A stretch of DNA of 64,000 nucleotides from Sciscionella marina DSM 45152 (GCF_000379465.1 NZ_KB905403.1:378452-442451), one strand, 5' to 3'; counted from the first letter of the stretch, positions 25,004 through 35,126 are shown. The notes: generated from the sequence alone by a model not told the origin. Numbers and translations: made by a program.

Positions 25004-25640
25004 TCAGCGCTCGAAAAATGCCTGGTCACCGGGCACTCCGACGCGCTCGGTCGGGCGTCGGCGGTAGAGCAGGAGCTCGGTGATCGGGCCGTGCAGGCCG
25101 ACGGGCGCGGGCCCGCCCCTCGCGCACGGGGTCCGGAGCTGCGTTCCAGCCGAAACGGATAGGTGATCAATTCGAGCCATTTCTCCAGTGCCCCGGCGGC
25201 GACCTTTGTTGCGGGGGTGAACGGGTGCCCGAGGGCGAGCAGTGCGTCGGCGCCGTGGATCAGGATCTCGAAGGCCATGCGACGGGCGACGAACGCGGCG
25301 GTCCTGAGCGGTCCGGGAATGGGGACCCACACCGGGCTTTCCGGTCCTGCCTCCAGCAGGGGTTTTCGGTGAGCCACTCCGCGTCTTCGGCCAGCCAGGG
25401 ATCGAGCGCCGCGACGTCCTCGTGTACGAACGCGGTGAGGTCGCGTTACGCGAAGTCGTCCTCGGACAGCGATTCTCGTGCCCTGATGCGCACGGTGCCT
25501 CCACCCAGGTGTGCCACGCCGAGATGCCGGATCAGCTGGCCGGGCTTCCACCCGAGGGAGGTGGTCACCGGAACGGCCGGTTCCGCGCCGCGCGCACCCG
25601 TTCGGTCTGCACCCCGGTCTGCGCGCCGTACTCGGTGAAC
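25004..25640 (-). pseudogene. Frameshifted mycothiol-dependent maleylpyruvate isomerase-type relic
   Basis: Four fragments in changing frames follow the order of a TIGR03083-type protein. REFTEYGAQTGVQTERVRAA comes first, then SLGWKPGQLIRHLGVAHL (the His-containing N-domain motif), then ARRMAFEILIHGADALLALG, and finally HGPITELLLYRRRP to the stop at 25004. At least three frame changes separate them, so no intact protein can be made. The gene body is otherwise nearly full length, which points to recent decay. It lies just downstream of the fused ABC exporter. Confidence 0.7.
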
Positions 25641-25644
25641 TCCC

Positions 25645-28600
25645 TCAGCTGACCGGTTCGGTGGCGCCGTGCCGCCAGAGCCGGGCGTAGGAGCCGTCCG
25701 TGTCGAGCAGTTCGGTGTGCGTGCCGCGCTCGATGATCCGCCCGCCGTCGAGCACCAGGATCTGATCCGCGCGTGCCGCGGTGGCCAGCCGGTGCGCGAC
25801 GATGACCGTGGTGCGCCGGTTGGCGAGGCGTTCGCTGGCCTCGAGCACGGTGGCTTCGGTGCTCGGATCGAGTGCCGCGGTGGCCTCGTCGAGCAGCAGC
25901 AGATCGGGATCCACGAGCTCGGCGCGGGCGAGCGCGATGAGCTGACGCTGCCCGGCGGAGAGCCCCTGTCCGCGTTCGCCGACGACATGGGTGAACCCGC
26001 CGCGCAGCGAGGCGATCATGTTCAGCGCCCCGACCGCGCGGGCGGCGCGCTCGACCTCCACATCGCCGGCCGAGGGGCGGCCGTAGCGGATGTTGTCCGC
26101 GATGGTTCCGGTGAACAGGTGCGCCTCCTGTGGGACGACGCCGAGCCTGCCGCGGTACCCGGACAGTTCATAGTCGCCGACCGGGACCCCGTCCACGAGC
26201 ACCGCTCCCTCGGTCGGGTCGTAGAACCGCGCGAGCAGTTTGACCAGGGTGGATTTCCCCGCACCCGTGGCGCCGACGAGGGCGACGCTGTTCCCGGCCG
26301 GGATGTCCACCCGCACATCCGCGAGCGCGGGTTCGGGCGCCTCGGTGTAGGTGTAGCCGAGGTCCCGGCAGGAAACCTCGCCGCGCAGCTTGGCGGGCAC
26401 CTCGACCGGATGTTCGGTCTCGCGCAGCGAACTCGGGGTGCCCAGCAGCTCCCCGATGCGGCGCAATCCGACCGCGGCCTGCTGGTACCCGTCGAACACA
26501 TTGGACAGCTGCTGGATCGGCGCGAAGAACTGGCCGAGGTAGAGCAGGAAGGCCACGAGCACCCCGGGCGCGAGCCCGCCACCGGCCACCCAGGTGGCGC
26601 CGAAGCCGAGCACCAGTGCCTGGGCGAACTCCGAGAGGAAGGTGACGAACGGGAAGTACAGCGCGATGTAGCGCTGGGCGCGCAGCCGGGTGCGCCGGTA
26701 GGAGTCGGACAGCGAGATGAAGTGTTCGGCCGAGCGTTCCTCACGGGTGTTCGCCTGTGCCACTCGCATTCCGGAGACGTTCTCCTGCAGATCCGCGTTG
26801 ACCTCGCTGATCTTCTCCCGGGCCTTGGTGTACGCGGCCGAGGAATAGTGCCGGAACACCGCGGTGGCGATGATCAGCACCGGCAGCACGGACAGCGCGA
26901 TCAGGGCCAGCGCGGGATCGATCACCAGCATCGCCACCGCCATGCCGAGCACGGTGACCAGGCTGACCACCGCGGTGACCAGACCGGTCTGCACGAAGGT
27001 GGACAGCGCGTCCACATCGGTGGTCATCCTGGTCATGATCCGGCCGCCGAGCTCGCGCTCGTAGAAGTCGAGGCCGAGCCGCTGCAGATGCGCGTAGCTG
27101 CGCACCCGGAGCCCGTAGAGCACGGATTCCCCGGACCGTGCGGTGATCACGGTCTGCATGCGCAGCACGATCCAGTCCACGATCACGATCCCCGCGGCGA
27201 TCCCGGCCATGGCGAGCACCACCGAGGGCACGCGCGCGCTGACCCCGGAGTCGATCCCGGTGCGCACGAGCAGCGGGACCACGATGGTGGCCAGCGCGTC
27301 CAGCGCGACCAGGCCGAGCGCGACGAACAGCATGACCCGGACCGGTCCGAGCAGCGCGCGCAGCGAGAACCTCGGGAACGGGACGAGCGGATCGTCCTTG
27401 GTGCGCGGTTTCTCGGTCGCCGGGGGCAGCGCCTCCACCGCGTCGAGCAGTTCCGGGGTCGGGGTGAACATCTCGCCGGTCGTGGTGCGCTGCGCGGCCT
27501 CCGATTCCCCGGAACTCCGCGCCGCCTGCTGCCACAGCGCGGGCGTGTAGTCGCCATCGGCCTGGTCGAGTTCGCCGACCGGTTCCTCGATGCTGTCGGT
27601 GTCCCCGGAGAGCAGCGCGGTGTACAGCGGGCAGCGCTCGGTCAGTTCGTCCTCGGTGCCGATGTCCACCAGCCTGCCCTCGTCGAGCACCGCGATCCGG
27701 TCCGCGAGGTGCAGTGTGGAGCGGCGGTGCGCGATCAGGATCGTGGTGCGCTGCGCGGTGACCTGGCGCAGCGTTTCGTGGATGGCCGCCTCGGTCGCCG
27801 TGTCCACCGCGGAGGTGGCGTCGTCCAGCACGAGCACCCGGGGATCGGAGAGCAGCGCGCGGGCCAGTGCGATGCGCTGGCGCTGCCCGCCGGACAGGGT
27901 GAGCCCGCGCTCGCCGACCGTGGTGTCGTAGCCCTCGGGGAGTGCTTCGATGAACCCGTCCGCCTCGGCGGCCTGGGCGGCGGCGCGCACCTGCTCATCG
28001 GTCGCGTCCGGGCGCCCGTAGGCGATGTTGTCCCGCACCGAGGTGGAGAACAGGAACGCGTCCTCGAACACCACGCCGATCGTGCTGCGCAGCGAGGCCA
28101 GCCGCAGCGAGCGGATGTCGTGGCCCGCCACGGTGATCGCCCCGTCCTGCACCTCGTAGAACCGGGGAAGCAGCAGCGAGACCGTGGATTTCCCGGAACC
28201 CGAGGTGCCGATGAGCGCGACCGTCTCGCCGGGCTCCACCGCAAGGCTCACCCCGTCGAGCACCGGTTCCTCGCGGCTGTACCCGAACCGCACCGTGTCC
28301 AGCTGCACGCGCACCGGACCCCCGGGCACATCCACGGCCTCCGGATCGTCGGTGATCTCCGGCTGCGAGTCCACCAGGTCGTAGACGCGTTCCGCGGCCG
28401 AGCGCACCAGCTGGCCCATCACCACGAGCCCGGCGAGCAACCGTGCCGGGCCGACGAGGGTGGCAAGGTAGCTGGAGAACGCGAGGAAGGTGCCGAGGCT
28501 GATCTCCCCGCGCAGGGCCAGGATCCCGCCGAGCGCAAGCACCGCCACCTGGCCGAGCGCGGGCAGCGCGGACAGGGTGGCGGTCGGCACCGACTGGAGC

Positions 28601-29334
28601 TTGGCCGCGCGCATGCGTTCGGCGAACAACACGCCCGCCCGTTCGCGCATGCTCCGGGTCTCGCGCCGTTCCTGGCCGAAGCCCTTCACCACACGCACCC
28701 CGGTCACCGTCTCCTCGACGTGCTGGGCGATCTCGGCCGCGCGCTGCTGAGCCGACCAGGTGGCGGGGAACAGCCGTTTGCGCGAACGCCCGGCCACGAT
28801 CGCCAGCGCGGGCACGATGACCAGCGCGATCACCGTCAGCAGCGGGGAGAGGTAGAGCATCGCCACCAGCGAGGCGAGGGTGAGCGCCACCGTGCCGATG
28901 GACAGCGGGGCCATGGAAAGCAGGCCCTGCACCAGCTGCAGATCGCTGTTCGCCCTGGAGACCACCTGGCCGGTGCGCAACTGGTCCTGCTTGGCCCCGT
29001 CCAGGCGCTGCACGCTGGTGAACACCGAGCGGCGCAGCGAGTGCTGGACGTCGAGCGCGAGCTTGCCCGCGAAGTACCGGCGCACATAGGCGGCGACGAA
29101 CCGGATCGCGGCGAGCACGAGCAGGGCGAGCACGAGCACCGGCATATTGCCGGTGTGCCCGGCGACCGCGTCGTCGATGCCGACCTTCGTCAGGAGTGGG
29201 CCCGCTGCCTCCAGTCCGGTGCCGAATACGGCGGAGACGAGGACGAGGACGGCGAGGCCGCGATGGGCGAAGCACTCCGCGGCCAGTCTGCGGATCCAGC
29301 CGCGGCGTGCTGTGGTGGTGGTTGAGTCGGGCAC
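25645..29334 (-). CDS. Fused two-unit ABC exporter (TMD-NBD-TMD-NBD)
   Basis: This 1229-residue protein joins two half-exporters. The first membrane domain spans about residues 25-310, and NBD1 has GTSGSGKST at 376-384, LSGGQ at 480-484 and Walker B VLVLDD at 500-505. The second unit follows a linker near 600-650, with Walker A GATGAGKST, LSAGQ and LLLLDEATAALD. In NBD1 the catalytic Glu is Asp and the Q-loop reads FEDAF, while NBD2 has Glu. This is the asymmetric pattern of heterodimeric exporters with one degenerate ATP site, here in a single chain. Drug or lipid export is likely; the cargo is unknown. Confidence 0.93.
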   Translation of the reverse strand: MPDSTTTTARRGWIRRLAAECFAHRGLAVLVLVSAVFGTGLEAAGPLLTKVGIDDAVAGHTGNMPVLVLALLVLAAIRFVAAYVRRYFAGKLALDVQHSLRRSVFTSVQRLDGAKQDQLRTGQVVSRANSDLQLVQGLLSMAPLSIGTVALTLASLVAMLYLSPLLTVIALVIVPALAIVAGRSRKRLFPATWSAQQRAAEIAQHVEETVTGVRVVKGFGQERRETRSMRERAGVLFAERMRAAKLQSVPTATLSALPALGQVAVLALGGILALRGEISLGTFLAFSSYLATLVGPARLLAGLVVMGQLVRSAAERVYDLVDSQPEITDDPEAVDVPGGPVRVQLDTVRFGYSREEPVLDGVSLAVEPGETVALIGTSGSGKSTVSLLLPRFYEVQDGAITVAGHDIRSLRLASLRSTIGVVFEDAFLFSTSVRDNIAYGRPDATDEQVRAAAQAAEADGFIEALPEGYDTTVGERGLTLSGGQRQRIALARALLSDPRVLVLDDATSAVDTATEAAIHETLRQVTAQRTTILIAHRRSTLHLADRIAVLDEGRLVDIGTEDELTERCPLYTALLSGDTDSIEEPVGELDQADGDYTPALWQQAARSSGESEAAQRTTTGEMFTPTPELLDAVEALPPATEKPRTKDDPLVPFPRFSLRALLGPVRVMLFVALGLVALDALATIVVPLLVRTGIDSGVSARVPSVVLAMAGIAAGIVIVDWIVLRMQTVITARSGESVLYGLRVRSYAHLQRLGLDFYERELGGRIMTRMTTDVDALSTFVQTGLVTAVVSLVTVLGMAVAMLVIDPALALIALSVLPVLIIATAVFRHYSSAAYTKAREKISEVNADLQENVSGMRVAQANTREERSAEHFISLSDSYRRTRLRAQRYIALYFPFVTFLSEFAQALVLGFGATWVAGGGLAPGVLVAFLLYLGQFFAPIQQLSNVFDGYQQAAVGLRRIGELLGTPSSLRETEHPVEVPAKLRGEVSCRDLGYTYTEAPEPALADVRVDIPAGNSVALVGATGAGKSTLVKLLARFYDPTEGAVLVDGVPVGDYELSGYRGRLGVVPQEAHLFTGTIADNIRYGRPSAGDVEVERAARAVGALNMIASLRGGFTHVVGERGQGLSAGQRQLIALARAELVDPDLLLLDEATAALDPSTEATVLEASERLANRRTTVIVAHRLATAARADQILVLDGGRIIERGTHTELLDTDGSYARLWRHGATEPVS

Positions 29335-29375
29335 CGAACCAGGTTACGTCGGTCCACCGACAGAAGCCGCCGAAT

Positions 29376-29467
29376 TACGATACGTCCCTGCGCTGCGACG
29401 TCGGCGGAGTACCTCCGCGTTGCAGCGCACCTCGGAGTCGCTTGCTAGGACACGTCCCTGCGCTGCG
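29376..29467 (-). repeat. Duplicated 3' end of the ABC-2 permease gene with hairpin between copies
   Basis: ACGTCCCTGCGCTGCG occurs at 29452-29467, in the permease terminus, and again at 29382-29397. Both encode Gln-Arg-Arg-Asp-Val-Ser and a stop (TAG and TAA), with synonymous changes. Between them GCGCTGC (29390-29396) pairs with GCAGCGC (29422-29428), and inside GCGGAG pairs with CTCCGC around a 3-base loop. The hairpin may act as the terminator. The second copy may be the last trace of a deleted paralogous permease. Confidence 0.65.
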
Positions 29468-30389
29468 CCACGAACCAGCCGAGACCGGCGAAGATCAGCG
29501 TCCACACCAGGAAGATGAGCGCCTCGATCCACCAGCTGTAGGTGCCGCCCGCACCCGCGGCGAACCGCATCACCTCGGTCATCCCCTCGGACAGCCGCGG
29601 TGGCAGATCGGTGATCCGCGAGGTGACGTCATCGGCCGCGATACTGGACACGATCCCGCTGCCGGACTGGTTGATCAGGAACCCGGGCACGTGATCGCCG
29701 ATCCGCACGACCGCCAGGTTGAGCAGGTTCTCCGCGAGCAGCGTGTAGAGCAGCAGCACGAGCGTGGTCGCGATGACGTTGCCGAGCAGCGCGCCGACCC
29801 CGACCCCGAGCAGGGTCCACAGCATGGTGGACAGGATCCCGGCGCCCACGATGCCGAGCCACACTCCGGGGCTGGGCAGGAACTGGGTGTGCCCGCCGGT
29901 GACCGAGCCGAGCCAGATGCCGAGGCTGGAGATCCCGGTGACCACCACGCCGTAGGCCGCACCGACCACCGCGTAGAAACCGAACTTCGCGGTCAGCACG
30001 GAGACCCGGCTGGGCGCGGTCAGGTACGAGGTGGTCATCGTGCGCCGCTGGACCTCGTTCGCCATGGCGAGCCCGCCGAGCACGATCGGGAAGATCGTGG
30101 AGATGTTGATCGCGCGGGCGAGCGCGAAGGAGGCGAACGGCAGATCCGGAATGTCCGCGCTCACCCCGAGCGAACGGGTGCCCTCGACGACGCGATCGGT
30201 GATGAAGCTGACGAACGAGGTGGCGATCCACGACCAGCCGAGCGCGAGCAGCACGGTCGGGATGAGCAGTCCCCACCACACGCTGGTCGTGGTGAACTTG
30301 CGCAGTTCGGCCTTCGGCAGGGTGGGCGCGAACAGTTTCACCTTCGGCGCGCCTGCCGGTGGGTATGCCTGCTGCTGGTAGTAAGTCAT
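29445..30389 (-). CDS. ABC-2 type permease
   Basis: The 314-residue protein has a cytoplasmic N-terminus ([16 protein letters not shown]), a first hydrophobic segment near residues 37-60 and a cluster of five more (ARAINISTIFPIVLGGLAMA onward), ending in a final helix WIEALIFLVWTLIFAGLG. This is the six-helix ABC-2 layout. The ATG overlaps the ATPase stop as ATGA. The N-terminal YYQQQAYPP is nearly the same as YYQQQGYPP in the C-terminal tail of its partner ATPase. Its own last codons are duplicated 70 bases downstream. Confidence 0.9.
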   Translation of the reverse strand: MTYYQQQAYPPAGAPKVKLFAPTLPKAELRKFTTTSVWWGLLIPTVLLALGWSWIATSFVSFITDRVVEGTRSLGVSADIPDLPFASFALARAINISTIFPIVLGGLAMANEVQRRTMTTSYLTAPSRVSVLTAKFGFYAVVGAAYGVVVTGISSLGIWLGSVTGGHTQFLPSPGVWLGIVGAGILSTMLWTLLGVGVGALLGNVIATTLVLLLYTLLAENLLNLAVVRIGDHVPGFLINQSGSGIVSSIAADDVTSRITDLPPRLSEGMTEVMRFAAGAGGTYSWWIEALIFLVWTLIFAGLGWFVAQRRDVS

Positions 30390-31393
30390 CAGCGGTATCC
30401 GCCCTGGTTCGGTGGGTAGCCTTGCTGTTGGTAGTAGCCCTGCTGCGGCTGCTGCGGGCCCCAGCCCGGTGGCGGGGGTGCCGCGAACTGGCCACTGGTG
30501 AGCTGGAAGAACAGCTGCTCCAGGCTGGTCCGCTGCTCTTCCATGCCGTAGGTGGCCACGCCGATCTTGGCCGCGATATCGCCGACCTGCTGGATCCCCG
30601 CGGCCACCGAGATGCGTCCGTCCTGGGTGGCCTGCAGGTCGGTGAAGCCTTCCGCGCGCAGGGCGTCGGCGAGCCGCGCGTTATCCGCGGCCCGGACCAG
30701 CACCCGGCTGCGCTGCTGCCCGCGCAACTGCGCGAGCGGCCCGTTGAACATGGTCTGGCCGCGGGAGATGATCACCGCGTGGTCGATGAGCTGTTCGACC
30801 TCGGCGAGGATGTGGCTGGAGATCAGCACGGTGCGCCCGCCACGCGCGTACGCCTGCAGGAAGGACCGCAGCCAGGCGATGCCCTCCGGGTCGAGCCCGT
30901 TCGCCGGTTCGTCGAGCACCAGCACCTGCGGATCGCCGAGCAGGGCCGTCGCCAGGGCGAGCCGCTGTTTCATACCGAGCGAGAAGGTGCCCGCCATCCG
31001 GTCCGCGGCCACCCCGAGCCCGACGAGCCCGAGTACCTCCTCGGCGCGGTGATCGGGGATCCCCATCGCCGCGGTGTACACCAGCAGATGGTTGCGCGCG
31101 GTGCGTTTGGGGTGGAAGCCCTGCGCGTCGAGTACCGCGCCGACCACCCTGCCCGGCTCCTCGAGCTGTTCGAAACCGACCCCGTTGATGGTCGAGATCC
31201 CCTGCGAGGGACGGACGAGGCCGAGGATCATGCGCAGGGTCGTCGTCTTCCCGGAACCGTTCGGTCCGAGGAACCCGGTCACCGAACCGGGCTCGACGGC
31301 GAAGCTCAGGTTCGAGACAGCCGTGACCGGGCCGAACTGCTTGCTGAGGCCGGAAACCACGATCCGGCCGCTGCGGTCGTGCACGCTAAGCAC
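30389..31393 (-). CDS. ABC-2 type ATP-binding protein
   Basis: The 334-residue ATPase starts at the GTG at 31393; the longer frame upstream lacks similarity. It has Walker [10 protein letters not shown], the Q-loop region [10 protein letters not shown], signature [12 protein letters not shown], Walker [16 protein letters not shown] and the H-loop SSHILAEVE. After the nucleotide-binding domain come about 90 residues, ending in a Pro/Gln/Tyr/Gly-rich tail ([19 protein letters not shown]). It is translationally coupled to the permease. Such pairs export peptides, antibiotics or lipids; the cargo is unknown. Confidence 0.92.
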   Translation of the reverse strand: MLSVHDRSGRIVVSGLSKQFGPVTAVSNLSFAVEPGSVTGFLGPNGSGKTTTLRMILGLVRPSQGISTINGVGFEQLEEPGRVVGAVLDAQGFHPKRTARNHLLVYTAAMGIPDHRAEEVLGLVGLGVAADRMAGTFSLGMKQRLALATALLGDPQVLVLDEPANGLDPEGIAWLRSFLQAYARGGRTVLISSHILAEVEQLIDHAVIISRGQTMFNGPLAQLRGQQRSRVLVRAADNARLADALRAEGFTDLQATQDGRISVAAGIQQVGDIAAKIGVATYGMEEQRTSLEQLFFQLTSGQFAAPPPPGWGPQQPQQGYYQQQGYPPNQGGYR

Positions 31394-31570
31394 TCCGTTC
31401 TTCCGTGCTGCTCGTTGTGCGCCGGTCCGTTCTATGCGCCTGCGCCCGATCATCCAACAGCGCCGATCTTGCCCGAGTGTGGGGGCGCCGTGGGCCGGAA
31501 AACAGCCAAGTGACGGAAGCCACCACCCCCCGGTTGGCGTAACGCTTAGGTCTGGCTTAAGCTTGGTGGT

Positions 31571-31622
31571 GCGACCCGCTCCCGGCGACCCCCAGGCTGG
31601 TAGAGCGGGTCGCCCTTTTGTT
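31571..31622 (+). terminator. Strong hairpin with T-tract, leader terminator or small RNA end
   Basis: GCGACCCGCTC (31571-31581) pairs perfectly with GAGCGGGTCGC (31603-31613), followed by CCTTTTGTTT, a canonical Rho-independent terminator for rightward transcription. No rightward gene lies upstream within 1 kb. Upstream TTGGCG and TAAGCT, 18 bases apart, could be a promoter. It may thus end a short RNA or attenuate the glycosyltransferase gene that starts at 31673. Confidence 0.7.
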
Positions 31623-31672
31623 TCAGGTTATTTCACGTGATTCCTGTCCGGCCCGCGCGCTACCTTGTCCGC

Positions 31673-32758
31673 ATGCGCGCACTGTTCGTGACCTCTCCCG
31701 GCCTCGGCCACAATTTTCCGCTCGTACCGACCGCGTGGGCGTTGCGCTCCGCGGGCCACGAGGTGCTGTTCGCCGCCGGTGGGGCCGCGGACCGGGTCGC
31801 CGCCGCCGGGCTGCCCGCGGTGGACACCGCGGAGGGGGTGAACTTCGCGGAGGTGTTCGGCGGGTACGCGCCACCACCGGACGCGACGCCCCTGGACATC
31901 GCGGGCGGACTGTTCGCGCGGGTGAGCGCGGAGGTCGTGGACAGCGCCGTCGAGCTCGGCCGCCGCTGGCACCCCGATCTGGTCGTGTACTCCGGGATGC
32001 AGGGCGCCGGACCGTTGCTCGCCGCGGTGCTCGGGGTGCCCGCGGTGAACCACGAGTTCTCCTTCGCCCCGCTCCCGGCCGCGCTGCGAGTACGCATCGC
32101 GGAGGGGCTGGGTGACGCCTACTCCCGGTACGGCGTGCGTTATGCCGAGCCCGCGCTGACCGTGGCGATCACGGCGGCCAGCCTCGAACCGGAACCCCGG
32201 GAGGTCGCGCGGATACGTCCGGTCGCGTACAACGGCGGCGCGCGGTTGCCCGAGTGGCTGCTCGAACCGCCGGAGCGTCCGCGCATCGCCGTCACCCTCG
32301 GCTCGGTGTTGCCCGCGATGGCCGGGCTCGGCGCGCTCGACGGGCTGCTCACCGCGATGGGTTCGGTGGACGCCGAGTTCGTGCTCGCCCTGGACGGCGC
32401 GGAGGTCGGCGGGCTGCCGCCGAACGCCCGCGCGGTCGACTGGCTCCCGCTCAACCAGCTGCTGCCCAGCTGCGCGGCCGCGGTCCACCACGGTGGTTCG
32501 GGTACGACTCTCGCGGTGCTCGATGCCGGATTGCCCTCGGTGATCATTCCGCAGGGCGCCGACCAGTTCCGGAACGCCGAACTACTGGACGGCTGCGGTG
32601 CCGCGCTGGTGGCCGAGGGGGACAAGGTGGACGCCGCCCTGCTGAACCGCCTGCTCAGCGAGGAACCCCTTCGTGCGGGGGCCGGGCGGCTGGCCGCGGA
32701 ACTGCATGCGCAGCCCGCGCCGAGCACCCTCGTCGACCAGTTCGCGAACCTGCTCTGA
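31673..32758 (+). CDS. GT1-family glycosyltransferase (macrolide/UGT type)
   Basis: The 361-residue protein has the GT-B fold: the N-terminal loop [20 protein letters not shown] and, in the C-domain, the nucleotide-sugar motif [18 protein letters not shown] with [13 protein letters not shown]. The family attaches sugars to small hydrophobic acceptors such as polyketides. The ATG at 31673 starts at the conserved first strand. A second, related glycosyltransferase follows, but no polyketide or peptide synthase is seen in the window. The transcript may carry the attenuator-like hairpin at 31571-31622. Confidence 0.9.
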   Translation: MRALFVTSPGLGHNFPLVPTAWALRSAGHEVLFAAGGAADRVAAAGLPAVDTAEGVNFAEVFGGYAPPPDATPLDIAGGLFARVSAEVVDSAVELGRRWHPDLVVYSGMQGAGPLLAAVLGVPAVNHEFSFAPLPAALRVRIAEGLGDAYSRYGVRYAEPALTVAITAASLEPEPREVARIRPVAYNGGARLPEWLLEPPERPRIAVTLGSVLPAMAGLGALDGLLTAMGSVDAEFVLALDGAEVGGLPPNARAVDWLPLNQLLPSCAAAVHHGGSGTTLAVLDAGLPSVIIPQGADQFRNAELLDGCGAALVAEGDKVDAALLNRLLSEEPLRAGAGRLAAELHAQPAPSTLVDQFANLL

Positions 32759-32843
32759 GAGAACTGTCGTGACAGGGCCTGCGCGGCTGTACCGCTGAGG
32801 AAACGACCTGACTCACCGAAAGCCATCGACGAGGAGAACTCCC

Positions 32844-33974
32844 TTGCGTCTGCTGTTCACGTCCGCGCCCGGGATCGGGCATGCCTACCCGCTGGTGTCC
32901 TCGGCATGGGCGGCCCGCGCGGCCGGTCACGAGGTCACGTTCGCCGTTTACGGGGTCACCGATCAGCTCGCCGCCGCCGGGCTGCCCGTGGTGGACAGCG
33001 CGCCCGGGGTGGTGCCGTTCCAGCAGTTCCAGTCGTTCTTCGCGCGCTATCCGGAGCTGCGCGTGCCGGTCGACAAGCGCACCGGTGACCAGGATGCGGT
33101 CCCGGGCAAGCTGTTCGGGCACGTGAGCGAACCCGCCGTGGCGCGCACCGTGGCGTTCGCGAAGCGCTGGCGCCCGGATGTGATCGTGCACGAGACGGCC
33201 GAGGGGGCGGGACCGCTCGCGGCCGCATGCCTCGGGGTGCCCGCGGTGTGCCACGCGATCTCGGCGGACAATGCCGGGCGCGCGTACCCGCTCGCGGTCG
33301 CCGAGGCGCTCGGGGAACGCTATGCCGAATACGGCGCGGAGCAGCGGACTCCCGACGCCTGTCTCGATCTGATGCCGCCGCGGCTGCTCGCCGATCCCGA
33401 TCCCGGCTGGGAGTTTCGCTATCTGCCGTACAACGGCGGGGCGGTGCTTCCGGAATGGCTGGAGGAGGATCCGGGCCGCCCGCGGATCCTGGTCACGCTC
33501 GGCTCGGTGCTTCCCGAACTGTCCGGGGTTTCCGGTCTCGGCCAGGTGGTGCGGGCCGCGCACGAGGTCGATGCCGAGTTCGTGTTCGCGCTCGGGAACA
33601 CCGATCTCGCCGAACTCGGTCCGCTGCCGGACAACGTGCGGCAGGTGCCTTGGGTACCGCTCTCCCGGGTACTGGACGGCTGTTCGCTCGCCATCCATCA
33701 CGGCGGGGCGGGCACCACGTGCACCACGCTGGCCGCCGGGGTTCCGCAGCTGGTGCTGCCGCACGGGATGGACCATCACGTGAACGCGAACCTGGTGACC
33801 AAGGCCGGTTCCGGGGCAGTGCTCGAACAGGACCGGCTCGGGGAGATCACCGGGCAACGGGTGCGCGAATTGCTCGGTGACGAATCGCTGCGCGGTGCGG
33901 CGCGCGATTTCGCGAAAGAGCTCGCCGGGCTGCGACCGCTCGGCGAGCTCCCCGCGTTGTTGGAAACGCTCTAG
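32844..33974 (+). CDS. GT1-family glycosyltransferase, second copy
   Basis: The 376-residue protein starts at a TTG (32844) with GAGGAG seven bases upstream, which decides the start. [20 protein letters not shown] and [19 protein letters not shown] mark the same GT-B family as the preceding gene, and [14 protein letters not shown] has its counterpart there ([13 protein letters not shown]), so the pair arose by tandem duplication. The two differ in the acceptor-binding N-domain, where this copy is longer. Its stop overlaps the alanine dehydrogenase stop by four bases on the other strand. Confidence 0.9.
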   Translation: MRLLFTSAPGIGHAYPLVSSAWAARAAGHEVTFAVYGVTDQLAAAGLPVVDSAPGVVPFQQFQSFFARYPELRVPVDKRTGDQDAVPGKLFGHVSEPAVARTVAFAKRWRPDVIVHETAEGAGPLAAACLGVPAVCHAISADNAGRAYPLAVAEALGERYAEYGAEQRTPDACLDLMPPRLLADPDPGWEFRYLPYNGGAVLPEWLEEDPGRPRILVTLGSVLPELSGVSGLGQVVRAAHEVDAEFVFALGNTDLAELGPLPDNVRQVPWVPLSRVLDGCSLAIHHGGAGTTCTTLAAGVPQLVLPHGMDHHVNANLVTKAGSGAVLEQDRLGEITGQRVRELLGDESLRGAARDFAKELAGLRPLGELPALLETL

Positions 33975-35080
33975 ACGACGGTGGCCAGCTCGGTGTGCGC
34001 GAGGCCGTGCGCCTCGGCGACCGGGCCGTTGGTCAGCTTGCCGTCGTGGGTGTTCAGGCCGAGCGCGAGCGCCGGATCCGCGGCCAGCGCGGAGTGCCAG
34101 CCCTTGTCGGCGATCGAGACCGCGTACGGCAGCGTGACGTTGGTCAGCGCGTAGGTGGAGGTGTTCGGCACGGCGCCGGGCATGTTGGCCACGCAGTAGA
34201 ACACCGTGTCGTGCACCGCGAAGGTCGGGTCGTCGTGCGTGGTGGCCCGCGAGTCGGCGAAGCAGCCGCCCTGGTCGATGGCGATGTCCACCAGGACAGC
34301 GCCCGGCTTCATCCGGCTGACGAGTTCGTTCGAGACCAGCTTCGGGGCCTTCGCGCCCGGCACCAGCACCGCGCCGATGACCATGTCCGCGCTGGTGACC
34401 GCCTCGGCAAGGTGCAGCGCGTTCGAGCTGAGGGTCTTGAGCTGCGGGTGGGTCTCGTCGATCTGGCGCAGCCGGTCCACGTTGGTGTCCAGCACGGTCA
34501 CGTCCGCGCCCATGCCCGCGGCGATGCGCGCGGCGTTCAGCCCGGAGACGCCGCCGCCGATCACGACGACCTTGGCCGGGAGCACGCCGGGGACCCCGCC
34601 GGGTAGCACACCGCGCCCGCCGGAGGGCTTCATCAGCGAGTACGCGCCGACCTGCGGGGCGAGCCGGCCGGCCACCTCGGACATCGGGGCGAGCAGCGGA
34701 AGCGAGCGGTTCGGCAGCTGCACGGTCTCGTAGGCGATCGCGGTGGTGCCCGAGGCCAGCAGCGCCTCGGTGAGCGCCTTGTCCGCGGCCAGATGCAGGT
34801 AGGTGAACAGGGTCTGCCCGGAACGCAGCCGCGGGTACTCCTCGGCGATGGGCTCCTTGACCTTGAGCACCAGCTCGCCCTCGGCCCACACGTCCTCGGC
34901 GGTCTGCAGGATCTTGGCGCCCGCGGCGAGGTAGTCCTCGTCCGCGATGGCCGAACCGATACCGGCGTCGGTCTCCACGAACACCTCGTGGCCGTGCTCG
35001 GTCAGCTCATGCGCACCGGCCGGCGTGAGCGCCACCCGGTACTCGTTGTTCTTGATCTCCTTGGGGACCGCGATCTTCAT
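33971..35080 (-). CDS. ald: Alanine dehydrogenase
   Basis: This 369-residue enzyme interconverts L-alanine and pyruvate plus ammonia with NAD(H). Visible are the N-terminal [20 protein letters not shown], catalytic Lys in VLKVKEP, His in TYLHLAAD, the NAD-binding [20 protein letters not shown], and the [14 protein letters not shown] loop. Length is standard. A 25-base inverted repeat lies 22 bases before the ATG, and a PucR regulator is encoded upstream on the same strand, so induction by an amino acid is likely. Confidence 0.96.
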   Translation of the reverse strand: MKIAVPKEIKNNEYRVALTPAGAHELTEHGHEVFVETDAGIGSAIADEDYLAAGAKILQTAEDVWAEGELVLKVKEPIAEEYPRLRSGQTLFTYLHLAADKALTEALLASGTTAIAYETVQLPNRSLPLLAPMSEVAGRLAPQVGAYSLMKPSGGRGVLPGGVPGVLPAKVVVIGGGVSGLNAARIAAGMGADVTVLDTNVDRLRQIDETHPQLKTLSSNALHLAEAVTSADMVIGAVLVPGAKAPKLVSNELVSRMKPGAVLVDIAIDQGGCFADSRATTHDDPTFAVHDTVFYCVANMPGAVPNTSTYALTNVTLPYAVSIADKGWHSALAADPALALGLNTHDGKLTNGPVAEAHGLAHTELATVV

Positions 35081-35101
35081 AGCAGCTCCATCTCACTGTG
35101 C

Positions 35102-35126
35102 GTACGTGCTCCCCCGTGCCACGTAC
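35102..35126. promoter_or_regulatory. Inverted repeat upstream of ald
   Basis: GTACGTG-N11-CACGTAC has perfect 7-base arms and lies in the 126-base spacer between the PucR gene and ald. On the minus strand TATAAA near 35210 could be the ald -10 element, which would put this repeat in the leader RNA. It may be an operator or an RNA stem. Confidence 0.45.

Noticed and set aside
25669-29325. Rightward open frame of about 1200 codons opposite the fused ABC exporter
   Set aside because: It is the antisense shadow of a high-GC gene; the translation is His/Arg/Gly/Asp-rich without any domain, while the leftward frame has complete ABC motifs.
31567-31622. 6C-type small RNA of actinobacteria
   Set aside because: The hairpin loop has C-runs, but only one stem is evident and the loop C-tracts are shorter than six. 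It is kept as a terminator or unknown small RNA.
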